In this document: positions 49,130 through 58,826 of the stretch, piece after piece | Position numbering within the stretch: position 1 is the stretch's first letter | Layout: the number at the start of each line of letters is the position of its first letter | NCBI GenBank assembly: GCA_903887415.1 | Contig: CAISPO010000012.1 | Span: 107,357-171,356 of the forward strand | Direction: 5' to 3' | From: an uncultured Bacteroidota bacterium | Lineage (GTDB): Bacteria; Bacteroidota; Bacteroidia; Chitinophagales; Chitinophagaceae | Length of the DNA stretch: 64,000 bases | Translations under genes and position numbers: made by a program | The notes under the pieces: generated by a model | Database searches by the model: none | The model's input: only the letters and a program-made list of their open reading frames with translations | Told to the model about the DNA's origin: nothing

Positions 49130-52100
49130 TCATGAATCCTGGCCGCCATCCTGCTTCGGGATCTGATCCTTATGCTTCAGCTCTATTTTCCGGTAGGCCC
49201 ATGCATAGATCAGCGGAAACACCCAAAGGCTGAAGATCATGGCGCAAAGAATACCACCGATCACAACACGTGCCAGCGGCCTGCTGCTCTCGGAGCCTAT
49301 GCCATGAGATATTGCCGCTGGCAAAAGCCCTATCGCCGCCATCATCGCCGTCATCATCACCGGGCGTATCCGTGAGTTTACACCTAATTTGATGGAAGCA
49401 TATAAAGAGCTTTTTCCTCCTTTTATCTTTTCCAGATTTTGCTTGAATACAGTTATCAACAATACCCCGTCCTGTATGCAGATACCAAACAGGGCTATGA
49501 AACCGATACCGGCAGAAATACTAAAGTTGGTGCCGGTAAGGTGTAAGGCAATAAGCCCCCCCACTATAGCAAAAGGAACGTTGAGGAAAACAAGCAGCGC
49601 ATCTTTGAAATTCCCAAACATGGTAAATAGCAACAGGAAGATAAGCAGAAGGCTTATAGGCACTACCTGTGCGAGGCGTTTTGTTGCCCGCTGCTGATTT
49701 TCAAAATCTCCTTGCCATGCCATGTTGTAGCCACGCTTCAGCTTCACTTTTTCATTTACTTTTTTTTGTGCTTCAGCTATCGTACTGCCCATGTCCCTGC
49801 TTCTTACAGAGAATTTGAGCGCCGCATACCGCTCATTGTCATCCCTGAAAATGAGACATGGCCCCGTTTTCTGGGTGATGGTCGCCAGTTCTTTTATCGG
49901 CACTTTTGAACCACTCTGTGTTGGCACCAGGAGATTGCCAATATCGTCTGGTGTTCTTCTGAATTCTTCGGGCAATCGAACGCGAATATCGAAAGTCCTC
50001 GCCCCTTCATAAAGGGTAGAGGCCGCCTGGCCACCTATAGCCATAGCCACAACAGCATTCGCATCCGCAGTTGCAACACCGTACAATGCCATCTTTTGCT
50101 GGTCCAGGTTTACATCCAGTTCCGGCTGGCCGATGTTATGAATAACCCCAAGATCTGAAATGCCCTTTATGTTTTTCAGGATATTGTAAACATCATTCAC
50201 CCGGTCTTCCATATAGTTCAGCGAGTCGCCATACACTTTTACACAGATAGACCCTTTCACGCCGGATACCGCCTCTTCCACATTGTCCATTATCGGCTGC
50301 GAAAAGTTGAGGTCAGCTCCAGGTATTACAGAGAGTTTTTTACTCATCTGCTCTATCAGCTCATCTTTGCTCACTTTAGGGTTCCAGTCCTCTTCAGGGT
50401 ATAGCATTACCGAAAACTCATTGTTATAAAAGCCGGCAACATCGGTGCCGTCATCAGGCCGCCCCGTTTGCGATACAGCATACTTTACCTGCGGAAATTC
50501 CATTAGTATTTGTCTCACTCTTGTGGAGACCTCCACAGATTTCTCAAGTGATATGCTGTACGGCGTCTGTACCCTAAGCCATATGGAGCCCTCATTCAGT
50601 TCGGGCAAAAATTCAGACCCTAGAAATTTAAATGAAAACAGGCCAATTGCCATAACCAGGATCGACACAGGAATAATGACCCTTTTATTCCGATATGCCT
50701 TGGTAAAACCACTCAGCATAAACCCGGTAAGATGATGCACAAAGGGGTTATGCCGCTCATGCACATTCTTTTTGAGCAGGATGCTGATAAGCACCGGCAC
50801 TAAAGTAAGCGTAGTGATCAGCGCGCCCAGCAATGCGAAACCAAGCGTAAAGGCAAGTGGTGAAAACATTTTGCCTTCCACTTTCTGAAAGGCAAAGATT
50901 GGCAGCAGCCCGGTAATGATAATGAGCTTAGCAAAGAAGATAGCTTTGCCCAGTTGGGCGCCATTCTTTTTTATTAGCCCATACTTCGCCAGCTTATTGA
51001 ACCGCTCCATGCCCACCTCACCGGCTTTATGGTCAAGGATCACAAACATACCTTCCACCATCACCACCGCGCCATCTATGATAATACCAAAATCAACCGC
51101 GCCAAGGGAAAGCAGGTTTGCAGACATGCCCATCAGGTGCAGGCAGATAAAGGCGAACAGCAACGCGATGGGTATAATGATAGATACAATAAGTGTCGTC
51201 CGCCAATTGAACATAAATAAGGACACCAACAAGGTTACCAGTATGATCCCTTCCAGCAAGTTGTGCGTAACCGTATGGGTTGCGTATTCAATAAGATCGG
51301 ACCGGTCGTAGTAGGGTACGATGTGTGTATCCCCAGGCAGGATGCTGTTGTTCAGTTTTTTCACTTTCTCCTTAATGGCGGCAACCACTTCGCTAGGGTT
51401 TGCGCCCTTGCGCATAACCACAATTGCCTCCACTACATCTTTCTCATCGGTAACAAACCTCTTGCCTGTTGAATCCTTCAAACCGTTAGAACGGGCTACC
51501 CAGCCCAGCCGCGGTACATTCGATATGCTCACCTTCGCTACGTCCTTCACCAGTACCGGTACACCATTGGTATTATTTATTACAATGTTGGCTATCTCGT
51601 TAATGTCATTCAGCAGCCCTATTCCGCGCACCACAAACGCCTGGTTGTTTTGTACAATGATGTCTCCGCCGATATTTATGTTTGTTTTCTGAACAGCTGT
51701 GAATACATCAAGCGGAGTAATATTGAGTGAGGTTAGTTTTTCCGGGTCAACCTGTATCTCGTATGTTTTTGTTTTGCCGCCAAATGCAGTAACATCGCCC
51801 ACACCTGGTACAGAGCGCAATTGCCGGTCCACCACCCAGTCCTGTATTGTCTTCAGTTCGCGCACATCCCGCACATTGCTTTCCAGCGTGTAGCGGAATA
51901 TCTCGCCCGTTGGGCCGGTAGGTGGCTGAACAGAAGGCTGAACACCAGTTGGTAAACTGGCATTTTGCAGCAGGTTCATCACCTGCTGCCTCGCTTCAGG
52001 ATCTTTTACATCATCATCGAAAATCAATTTTACGTAGGACAGGCCGAAGATGCTCGTGCTGCGCAGGCTCACTTTTCGCTGCACAGGGTTCATTGCAATT

Positions 52101-52318
52101 TCTACGGGTATAGTGATAAACTTTTCCACCTCCTCAGCGCTGCGGCCCGGCCACTGGGTAATAATGCTGATCTCCGTATTCGTCACATCCGGGAAAGCCT
52201 CAATAGGCATGCTCTTGTAGGTGAGGATACCCGCCCCCACCAGTATCAGCGAACAAAGTAAAATGAAGTTCCGGTTCTTGAGCGAGAACCCGATTACGTT
52301 TCTGAGCAGTTTATTCAT
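49130..52318 (-). CDS. heavy-metal efflux RND transporter, copy 1
   Basis: 1062 aa, a full-length RND pump of the CusA/CzcA group with about 12 TM segments. Recognised by SMPIEAFPDVTNTEISIITQWPGRSAEEVEKFITIPVEIAMNP near the start and GSEFLPELNEGSIWLRVQ. The TM4 proton-relay motif reads DFGIIIDGAVVMVEG, the type seen in divalent-cation (Zn/Co/Cd/Ni) exporters rather than the Cu/Ag type; final specificity is inference. The gene stands 102 nt behind the sensor kinase gene and after an intrinsic terminator-like hairpin. Its paralogue at 54494-57682 has the same length and most residues in common. Confidence 0.95.
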   Translation of the reverse strand: MNKLLRNVIGFSLKNRNFILLCSLILVGAGILTYKSMPIEAFPDVTNTEISIITQWPGRSAEEVEKFITIPVEIAMNPVQRKVSLRSTSIFGLSYVKLIFDDDVKDPEARQQVMNLLQNASLPTGVQPSVQPPTGPTGEIFRYTLESNVRDVRELKTIQDWVVDRQLRSVPGVGDVTAFGGKTKTYEIQVDPEKLTSLNITPLDVFTAVQKTNINIGGDIIVQNNQAFVVRGIGLLNDINEIANIVINNTNGVPVLVKDVAKVSISNVPRLGWVARSNGLKDSTGKRFVTDEKDVVEAIVVMRKGANPSEVVAAIKEKVKKLNNSILPGDTHIVPYYDRSDLIEYATHTVTHNLLEGIILVTLLVSLFMFNWRTTLIVSIIIPIALLFAFICLHLMGMSANLLSLGAVDFGIIIDGAVVMVEGMFVILDHKAGEVGMERFNKLAKYGLIKKNGAQLGKAIFFAKLIIITGLLPIFAFQKVEGKMFSPLAFTLGFALLGALITTLTLVPVLISILLKKNVHERHNPFVHHLTGFMLSGFTKAYRNKRVIIPVSILVMAIGLFSFKFLGSEFLPELNEGSIWLRVQTPYSISLEKSVEVSTRVRQILMEFPQVKYAVSQTGRPDDGTDVAGFYNNEFSVMLYPEEDWNPKVSKDELIEQMSKKLSVIPGADLNFSQPIMDNVEEAVSGVKGSICVKVYGDSLNYMEDRVNDVYNILKNIKGISDLGVIHNIGQPELDVNLDQQKMALYGVATADANAVVAMAIGGQAASTLYEGARTFDIRVRLPEEFRRTPDDIGNLLVPTQSGSKVPIKELATITQKTGPCLIFRDDNERYAALKFSVRSRDMGSTIAEAQKKVNEKVKLKRGYNMAWQGDFENQQRATKRLAQVVPISLLLIFLLLFTMFGNFKDALLVFLNVPFAIVGGLIALHLTGTNFSISAGIGFIALFGICIQDGVLLITVFKQNLEKIKGGKSSLYASIKLGVNSRIRPVMMTAMMAAIGLLPAAISHGIGSESSRPLARVVIGGILCAMIFSLWVFPLIYAWAYRKIELKHKDQIPKQDGGQDS

Positions 52319-52366
52319 TGTAAATTTCTTTAGCGCTTACAAGACCATGTAAATAACAGGTGCAAA

Positions 52367-52392
52367 GAAAAACCCGCCGTATTGGAGCGGGA
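52367..52392 (-). terminator. intrinsic terminator-like hairpin after the sensor kinase gene
   Basis: On the reverse strand CCCGC, a 9 nt loop and GCGGG are followed by five T. It lies 29 nt after the kinase stop and about 50 nt before the first codon of RND pump copy 1, so that gene may be expressed separately. Confidence 0.65.
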
Positions 52393-52420
52393 TTAGAACA
52401 GCATTAAAACGGGATTAGAA

Positions 52421-53785
52421 TCAGGCAGTTTGCCTGAAAAATATGTTAAATATACTTCCGCTGCCAGGATGAGATTGTACGATGATATCGCCGCCCAAAA
52501 GCTCGATGATTTTTTTGGCAATGTAGAGCCCGATACCGTGCCCTTCAAAATTGCCGGCATCGGCACTGCGGAAAAATGGTTCAAATATATTTTGTAAACT
52601 ATCCGCGCTTATTCCCACACCTTTATCTGCAATACGGATAGCAATGGAATCATCTGTGAAATGCAGGCTGCATACAACCGGTTTGCCGGCAGAAAACTTT
52701 ACTGCATTCTGCACAATATTGCTGACAACATGAGTAAGCAGCGTTTTATTTGTTTTTAAATAAAGCCTTTTTTCATTTTCAGGCAGTTCATCCAGTTGTA
52801 TTTCAATTGCGGCTCCGCCAGGTTGCCTGTTGAAAATTTCTCTTACCTCCCACAGCAGTTCATCAAACCTTACCGGTTCCGTTGTCTGCATGGCAATATT
52901 ATTTTCAGCAGTTGTCAGCATAAGGAAGTTCCTGATTATACTATGCAGCCGCTCAGCTTCGGTAAGTACAGACTGCAGGGTTTCTTTGTACTCTGCTTCC
53001 GTCCTGTCCTTATTGACGGCAACCTCAATTTCACCGATCATATTGGTCACCGGTGTCTTTAATTCATGCGAAGCATTAGCTACAAACATTTTCTGCAGGT
53101 CGAAAGATTTTTCAATCCGTTCCAGTAGGCTGTTAAAATTTGCGGCCAGCAGGCCTAATTCATCCTTCTCATTATTAGTATCTACCCGTAAATGCAGGTC
53201 CGTAGCTGATATTTTTTGTACCTGCGCATTCACCAATTGTACCGGGAGCAATGCCCTTTGCGCAAACCAGCGGCCGGCTGCAAATTGTATCAATATCTGT
53301 ATCCCAAATAACGCTGCCATTATCTCCAGCAGGTTTTTCCTTTGCTTTTGGCCTTCCACGTCAACTGCTGAGGCAAGTATCACAAAATTCCCCTGGTTGT
53401 CCTCGTAATAGATACCAACTATCTGCCGGTCATTTTCACGGTAAGCCAAGTACTTCTTTTGCCTCGCCTCATCAATCGTGTTTCTGTTCCAATTCCCTGC
53501 AGTATCCTTCGCAAAAGATTGCTGGTCGGTACTGTCATATACCCTTATTATTTCATCAGGCAACGTGATTACAAACTTCTCTTTTATCTTTTGCAGCGAA
53601 GATGGCGATATTTCATCGGCTTCAAGGTATAACTGGGCCGCGACTATGGTTCTTTCATGTAGTGCACGATAAAAATTATTTCTCGTAAGATTGGAAAATA
53701 GCAAGTAGATAAATACCATGATCACCAGCATGAGCAGGGAACTCGTGATCGTGAAATACAGCGACAATTTATTCCTGATCTGCAT
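52421..53785 (-). CDS. sensor histidine kinase of the metal efflux locus
   Basis: 454 aa. TM segments at about 11-30 and 150-175 enclose a periplasmic sensor region of ~120 residues; then a HAMP-like linker, the dimerisation box with the phospho-acceptor in ASHELKTPVTNMIGEIE, the N box (HVVSNIVQNAVKFS), G1 (ADKGVGIS) and G2 (GHGIGLYIAKKI). Layout is that of CusS/CzcS-type kinases, which sense periplasmic metal. It follows the response regulator gene by 3 nt. The likely partner and target are the RR and the efflux genes around it. Confidence 0.93.
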   Translation of the reverse strand: MQIRNKLSLYFTITSSLLMLVIMVFIYLLFSNLTRNNFYRALHERTIVAAQLYLEADEISPSSLQKIKEKFVITLPDEIIRVYDSTDQQSFAKDTAGNWNRNTIDEARQKKYLAYRENDRQIVGIYYEDNQGNFVILASAVDVEGQKQRKNLLEIMAALFGIQILIQFAAGRWFAQRALLPVQLVNAQVQKISATDLHLRVDTNNEKDELGLLAANFNSLLERIEKSFDLQKMFVANASHELKTPVTNMIGEIEVAVNKDRTEAEYKETLQSVLTEAERLHSIIRNFLMLTTAENNIAMQTTEPVRFDELLWEVREIFNRQPGGAAIEIQLDELPENEKRLYLKTNKTLLTHVVSNIVQNAVKFSAGKPVVCSLHFTDDSIAIRIADKGVGISADSLQNIFEPFFRSADAGNFEGHGIGLYIAKKIIELLGGDIIVQSHPGSGSIFNIFFRQTA

Positions 53786-53788
53786 AAA

Positions 53789-54466
53789 CTATGGCTCTTT
53801 CATAATGTAGCCCATGCCCACTATAGTATGGATCAGTTTTGAAGAAAATCCTTTTTCTATTTTATTCCGCAGGTAGTTTATATATACGTCTATTACATTG
53901 CTGCCGGCGTCAAACTCATATCCCCATACCTGTTCAGCAATATCAGTGCGGGAAAGTACACGGTTCTCATTTTTCATTAGTATCTCCAGCAGGGCATATT
54001 CCCGTGCAGTAAGTATTATCTCTTTGTTTTCCCTTTCAGCATGTTTTCTGTTGCGGTCAAGTATAAGATCTGCTACTTGCAAAATGTTACCGGTAGCCTG
54101 TTGCTGGCGCTGCCTGCGCGCCAAAGCCTCTATCCGGGCTATAAATTCTTTAAAATGAAAAGGCTTTACAAGGTAATCATCGGCTCCCTGGTGCAGTCCG
54201 GTCACCTTATCATCAAGTGTGCCCAGTGCCGTCAGCATCAGTACAGGCGTATTGATACCTGCCAGCCGTATCTGCCTGCAAATTTCCAGCCCACTGATCG
54301 CAGGCAGCATGATGTCGAGAACCATAATATCATAGTCACCCTGCAGTGCCATATTCAGGCCAAGCTGGCCATCATAAGCACTGATTACCTCATAGCCGTT
54401 TTCACTCAGCCCTTTTTGAATGAACGCGGCTATCTTAGGCTCATCTTCTATCAGCAGTATCCGCAT
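53789..54466 (-). CDS. OmpR-family response regulator of the metal efflux locus
   Basis: 225 aa. Receiver domain with the acidic pocket ED (7-8), phospho-acceptor Asp51 (VLDIMLP), Thr/Lys switch residues (LTALG, VKPFHFKE), then a winged-helix DNA-binding domain (LTAREYALLEILMKNENRVLSRTDIAEQVWGYEFDAGSNVIDVYINYLRNKIEKGF). CusR/CzcR-like. Flanked by two RND pump genes, which are its probable targets. Starts 27 nt after the upstream pump gene stop. Confidence 0.94.
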   Translation of the reverse strand: MRILLIEDEPKIAAFIQKGLSENGYEVISAYDGQLGLNMALQGDYDIMVLDIMLPAISGLEICRQIRLAGINTPVLMLTALGTLDDKVTGLHQGADDYLVKPFHFKEFIARIEALARRQRQQQATGNILQVADLILDRNRKHAERENKEIILTAREYALLEILMKNENRVLSRTDIAEQVWGYEFDAGSNVIDVYINYLRNKIEKGFSSKLIHTIVGMGYIMKEP

Positions 54467-54493
54467 ATGATCAGGCAGTAAACTTCAAACATA

Positions 54494-57400
54494 TCATGAG
54501 TCGTGGGTCGCATCCTGGCTGGGGATCTGGTCTTCATGCTTCAGCTCTATTTTCCGGTATGCCCATGCATAGATCAACGGAAACACCCAAAGACTAAAGA
54601 TCATGGCGCAAAGTATGCCTCCAATAACCACGCGTGCCAGAGGCCTGCTGCTCTCCGAACCTATACCGTGAGATATCGCTGCAGGCAAAAGGCCTATCGC
54701 TGCCATCATCGCGGTCATAACCACTGGCCTTATCTTTGCATTAACGCCCAGTTTTATAGAAGAGTATAAAGATCCCTGTCCCCCTTTTATCTTTTCCAGG
54801 TTTTGCTTGAATACGATAATTAGCAGTACCCCATTCTGGATACAGATACCAAACAACGCTATAAAACCAATACCGGCGGAGATATTAAAGTTAGTGCCGG
54901 TCATAAGCAGTGTTGCAATACCACCCACTATGGCAAAAGGCACATTCAGAAACACAAGCAGCGCATCTTTAAAATTGCCAAACATAGTAACCAATAACAG
55001 GAGTATAAGCAAGAGGCTGATCGGCACTACCTGTGCCAGGCGCTTGGTTGCGCGCTGCTGATTTTCAAAATCGCCCTGCCAGGCCATTCTGTAGCCACGT
55101 TTTAATTGCACTTTGCCCTTTACTTTCGCCTGTGCTTCCGCAATTGCGCTGCCCATGTCCCTGTCCCTTACAGAAAATTTTAGCGCAGAATAACGTTCAT
55201 TATCATCCCTGAAAATAAGGCACGGCCCGGTTTTCTCCGAGATCGTTGCAAGCTCTTTGATCGGCACTTTCGATCCGCTTTGTGTTGGTACAAGCAGGTT
55301 GCCTATATCTTCCGGTGTTTTTCTGAACTCTTCCGGGAGGCGGATACGGATATCAAACGTACGCGCACCTTCATATAGCGTCGATGCCGCCAGGCCGCCT
55401 ATCGCCATTGCCACTACTGCATTGGCATCTGCGGTAGCCACGCCATAAATCGCCATTTTCTGCTGGTCCAGGTTCACATCCAGTTCCGGTTGGCCTATGT
55501 TATGTATCACACCGAGGTCTGTGATGCCCTTTACGCCCCTGAGTATATTGCACACCTCGGTCACTTTATCTTCCATATACCCCAATGAATCTCCATATAC
55601 TTTTACACAGATGGATCCCTTTACGCCGGATACCGCTTCCTCCACATTGTCCATAATAGGTTGCGAGAAGTTAAGCTCGGCTCCTGGAATTACAGACAGT
55701 TTTTCATTCATTTGAGCAATGAGCTCGTCCTTACTTATTTTTGGATTCCAGTCCTCTTCCGGGTAGAGCATCACCGAAAACTCATTGTTATAAAAACCGG
55801 CAACGTCAGTACCATCATCCGGCCGCCCGGTCTGTGATACCGCATATTTCACCTGCGGGAAAGTCATCAGTTTTTGCCGCACAGTAGTGGAAACTTCAAC
55901 TGACTTCTCAAGCGATATACTATATGGCATTTGCACCCTAAGCCATATAGAGCCTTCATTCAGCTCAGGCAAAAATTCTGAACCCAAAAACTTAAAGGAG
56001 AACAAACCCACGGCCATGATAAGGATCGATAACGGGATAACAATTTTTTTCTGCTTATAGGCTTTGGTAAACCCCCCCAGCATGAATGCAGTGAGGTAAT
56101 GCACAACCGGATTGTCCCGCTCACGAACATTCTTTTTAAGCAGGATACTGATAAGTACAGGTACCAATGTGAGCGTCGTGATAAGCGCGCCTAATAATGC
56201 AAAACCAAGGGTAAACGCAAGCGGGGAGAACATTTTGCCTTCCACTTTCTGAAATGCAAAAATGGGCAGCAGCCCGGTAATGATGATCAGCTTCGCAAAG
56301 AAGATGGCCTTGCCGAGTTGTGCACCATTTGTCTTTATCAGGCCGTACTTCGCCATTTTGTTAAATCGCGCCATACCCAATTCGTGCCCCCTATGGTCCA
56401 GCACTACAAACAGCCCTTCCACCATCACCACTGCCCCATCTATGATGATACCAAAGTCCACAGCTCCCAGCGACAGCAAGTTGGCAGACATGCCCATCAG
56501 GTGGAGACATATGAACGCAAACAACAGGGACATGGGGATAATAAGGGAAACTATCAGTGTTGTTCGCCAGTTGAACATGAACAGTGATACCAGCAATGTA
56601 ATAAGGATGATCCCTTCGGCAAGGTTATGAGTAACCGTATGTGTTGCATATTCGGTCAGGTCAGAGCGGTCGTAATATGGCACTATACGCACATCCCGGG
56701 GCAGTATGCCATTGTTCAGCTTTTCTACTTTTGCTTTTACAGCGTCAACAACTTCAGTCGGGTTGCCGCCTTTGCGCATCACAACTATCGCTTCAACAAC
56801 ATCTTTAACATCTGTAATTTGCCGCTTTCCGGTGGAATCCGGCAGGTCATTCGAACGGGCCACCCATCCCAGCCTTGGCACATTGGATATCTTCACCTGC
56901 GCCACATCCTTTACCAGCACAGGTACACCATTAGTGTTATTGATAACAATGTTCCCGATCTCATTGATGTCATTCAGCAAGCCTATACCGCGCACCACAA
57001 ACGCCTGGTTATTCTGTACTATAATGTCCCCGCCTATATTGATATTAGTTTTTTGAACGGCAGTAAATACATCGAGCGGAGTAATGTTTAGCGAAGTCAG
57101 TTTGCCGGGATCCACCTGTATCTCGTAGGTCTTGGTTTTGCCGCCGAATGCCGTAACGTCCCCTACACCCGGCACAGAGCGCAATTGCCGGTCCACCACC
57201 CAGTCTTGTATCGTTTTCAGCTCCCGCACGTCGCGCACATCACTCTCCAGCGTATATCGGAATATCTCACCGGTAGGGCCTGTCGGCGGCTGCACTGATG
57301 GTTGCACATTCGATGGCAGTGTTGCATTTTGAAGCAGGTTCATCACCTGCTGGCGTGCTTCGGGGTCTTTTACATCATCGTCAAATATCAGCTTCACATA

Positions 57401-57682
57401 AGAAAGGCCAAAGATGCTCGTGCTCCGCAGGCTCACTTTTCGCTGCACAGGGTTCATAGCTATCTCCACTGGTATTGTAATAAACTTTTCCACCTCTTCC
57501 GCACTCCGCCCCGGCCATTGGGTAATAATGCTGATCTCCGTGTTGGTTACATCCGGAAAAGCCTCGATAGGCATACTTTTATACGTGATGATACCGGCCA
57601 CTACCAATATCAGCGCACAGAATAAAATGAAATACCTGTTCTTAAGCGAAAATGCAATAATTCCTTTAATAACCTTATTCAT
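54494..57682 (-). CDS. heavy-metal efflux RND transporter, copy 2
   Basis: 1062 aa, same architecture and TM4 motif (DFGIIIDGAVVMVEG) as copy 1. The proteins look very similar, with most differences near the N-terminus, in some periplasmic loops (DSTGKRQITDVKDVVEAIV) and in the last 15 residues; at DNA level many third positions differ, so the duplication is not recent. It directly follows the adaptor gene (27 nt) and is the classical third member of a C-B-A efflux operon. Works with the adaptor and TolC-like protein as a tripartite exporter. Confidence 0.95.
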   Translation of the reverse strand: MNKVIKGIIAFSLKNRYFILFCALILVVAGIITYKSMPIEAFPDVTNTEISIITQWPGRSAEEVEKFITIPVEIAMNPVQRKVSLRSTSIFGLSYVKLIFDDDVKDPEARQQVMNLLQNATLPSNVQPSVQPPTGPTGEIFRYTLESDVRDVRELKTIQDWVVDRQLRSVPGVGDVTAFGGKTKTYEIQVDPGKLTSLNITPLDVFTAVQKTNINIGGDIIVQNNQAFVVRGIGLLNDINEIGNIVINNTNGVPVLVKDVAQVKISNVPRLGWVARSNDLPDSTGKRQITDVKDVVEAIVVMRKGGNPTEVVDAVKAKVEKLNNGILPRDVRIVPYYDRSDLTEYATHTVTHNLAEGIILITLLVSLFMFNWRTTLIVSLIIPMSLLFAFICLHLMGMSANLLSLGAVDFGIIIDGAVVMVEGLFVVLDHRGHELGMARFNKMAKYGLIKTNGAQLGKAIFFAKLIIITGLLPIFAFQKVEGKMFSPLAFTLGFALLGALITTLTLVPVLISILLKKNVRERDNPVVHYLTAFMLGGFTKAYKQKKIVIPLSILIMAVGLFSFKFLGSEFLPELNEGSIWLRVQMPYSISLEKSVEVSTTVRQKLMTFPQVKYAVSQTGRPDDGTDVAGFYNNEFSVMLYPEEDWNPKISKDELIAQMNEKLSVIPGAELNFSQPIMDNVEEAVSGVKGSICVKVYGDSLGYMEDKVTEVCNILRGVKGITDLGVIHNIGQPELDVNLDQQKMAIYGVATADANAVVAMAIGGLAASTLYEGARTFDIRIRLPEEFRKTPEDIGNLLVPTQSGSKVPIKELATISEKTGPCLIFRDDNERYSALKFSVRDRDMGSAIAEAQAKVKGKVQLKRGYRMAWQGDFENQQRATKRLAQVVPISLLLILLLLVTMFGNFKDALLVFLNVPFAIVGGIATLLMTGTNFNISAGIGFIALFGICIQNGVLLIIVFKQNLEKIKGGQGSLYSSIKLGVNAKIRPVVMTAMMAAIGLLPAAISHGIGSESSRPLARVVIGGILCAMIFSLWVFPLIYAWAYRKIELKHEDQIPSQDATHDS

Positions 57683-57709
57683 TATAGTTCCTTTAGACTG
57701 CTGATTTGA

Positions 57710-58816
57710 CTAGCTATTTAGTGCGCCGTAAATAAGTATTGCCTGCGACCCCACCACCATTTCGCCGGGCTTGACACCATTTTTTATGTAGGTTGTTTTA
57801 CCGTTGGAACTGATAATTTCAACCGACCTTATCTCCGCATTCTTATTACCTTTATAAACGATCACAAAATACTGGCTGTGATCGAAGATGAGGGCATTGT
57901 TCGGAACGGATATTGCTTCCTCAGGCAGGTCGTTGTTTACTGTCACGGTGGCAAACATCTGCGGCTTGAGTAAGTAGCCGGGATTGGGTAGTTCTACCCT
58001 CATTTTCATAACCTTGTTGGTGGGATCGAGCACATTCATCAGCTTGTCGATCTTCCCTTTGAATACCTTATCGGGATAGGTAATTGTGGCCACATCTACC
58101 TCATCTCCTTCATGTACATTGTTTATGCTCGCCTCATATACATTTGCCTGTACCCAAACTTCCTTAAGGTCTGAAATCGTGAACAGGCTGCTGCCATTAT
58201 CAGCGCGAATAGCCATGCCGTTGTTCACATTTTTCTGCACGATAAAACCATTGATCGGCGATTTTATCAGGTATTCGCCATGCGGGTTATTTCCATTGAT
58301 GCTAAGAATCTTTTCAGCGGCCAACTTGGATGCAACAGCCTGGTCATAGTTTACTTTGGCAGTAGTTACATCCACCTGCGATGCCAGCCCGCTTTTTGCC
58401 ATCTCTTCACTCTTTGCAAGCAATGCCGCTGTCAGCTTTACATTGCTCTCCGCATTCGTCAGCGCAGCATTGTAGTTGGCTATCTCCGAACTTTTTATGG
58501 TTCCAAGTACTTCTCCCGCAGTCACATAATCCCCTAGTTGCGCCTTTATCCCCTGCACATTTCCGCTGATCAATGGAAATATGTTCGCTACCTTATCCGG
58601 GTTGAAATCAACGACACCATTGAATTTAATGGAGTTAGTGATCTTAGACATTTTTACAGTATCTATCACTAGTGTCCTCAATAACGAATCGGGAATGGTA
58701 TAAGCCTTACGGGCATCTTCAGCACCGTTCTCTTTCGATTTGCATGAAGACAGGTAAACAATACTCCCTGCTACCAATATACTGAAAACGCCTATTTTAA
58801 TAAAACGAGAAAACAT
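57710..58816 (-). CDS. RND efflux periplasmic adaptor (CusB/CzcB-like)
   Basis: 368 aa. Lipobox YLSSC (Cys25) after a signal peptide, so lipid-anchored. Membrane-fusion pattern: FNPDKVANIFPLISGNVQGIKAQLGDYVTAGEVLGTIKSSE (lipoyl half), a hairpin of ~100 residues (NYNAALTNAESNVKLTAALLAKSEEMAKSGLASQVDVTTAKVNYDQ), then LIKSPINGFIVQKNVNNGMAI and a beta-barrel domain (VTVNNDLPEEAISVPNNALI). Links pump and outer-membrane channel. 10 nt after the TolC-like gene. Confidence 0.95.
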   Translation of the reverse strand: MFSRFIKIGVFSILVAGSIVYLSSCKSKENGAEDARKAYTIPDSLLRTLVIDTVKMSKITNSIKFNGVVDFNPDKVANIFPLISGNVQGIKAQLGDYVTAGEVLGTIKSSEIANYNAALTNAESNVKLTAALLAKSEEMAKSGLASQVDVTTAKVNYDQAVASKLAAEKILSINGNNPHGEYLIKSPINGFIVQKNVNNGMAIRADNGSSLFTISDLKEVWVQANVYEASINNVHEGDEVDVATITYPDKVFKGKIDKLMNVLDPTNKVMKMRVELPNPGYLLKPQMFATVTVNNDLPEEAISVPNNALIFDHSQYFVIVYKGNKNAEIRSVEIISSNGKTTYIKNGVKPGEMVVGSQAILIYGALNS

Positions 58817-58826
58817 ACTTAATGAT

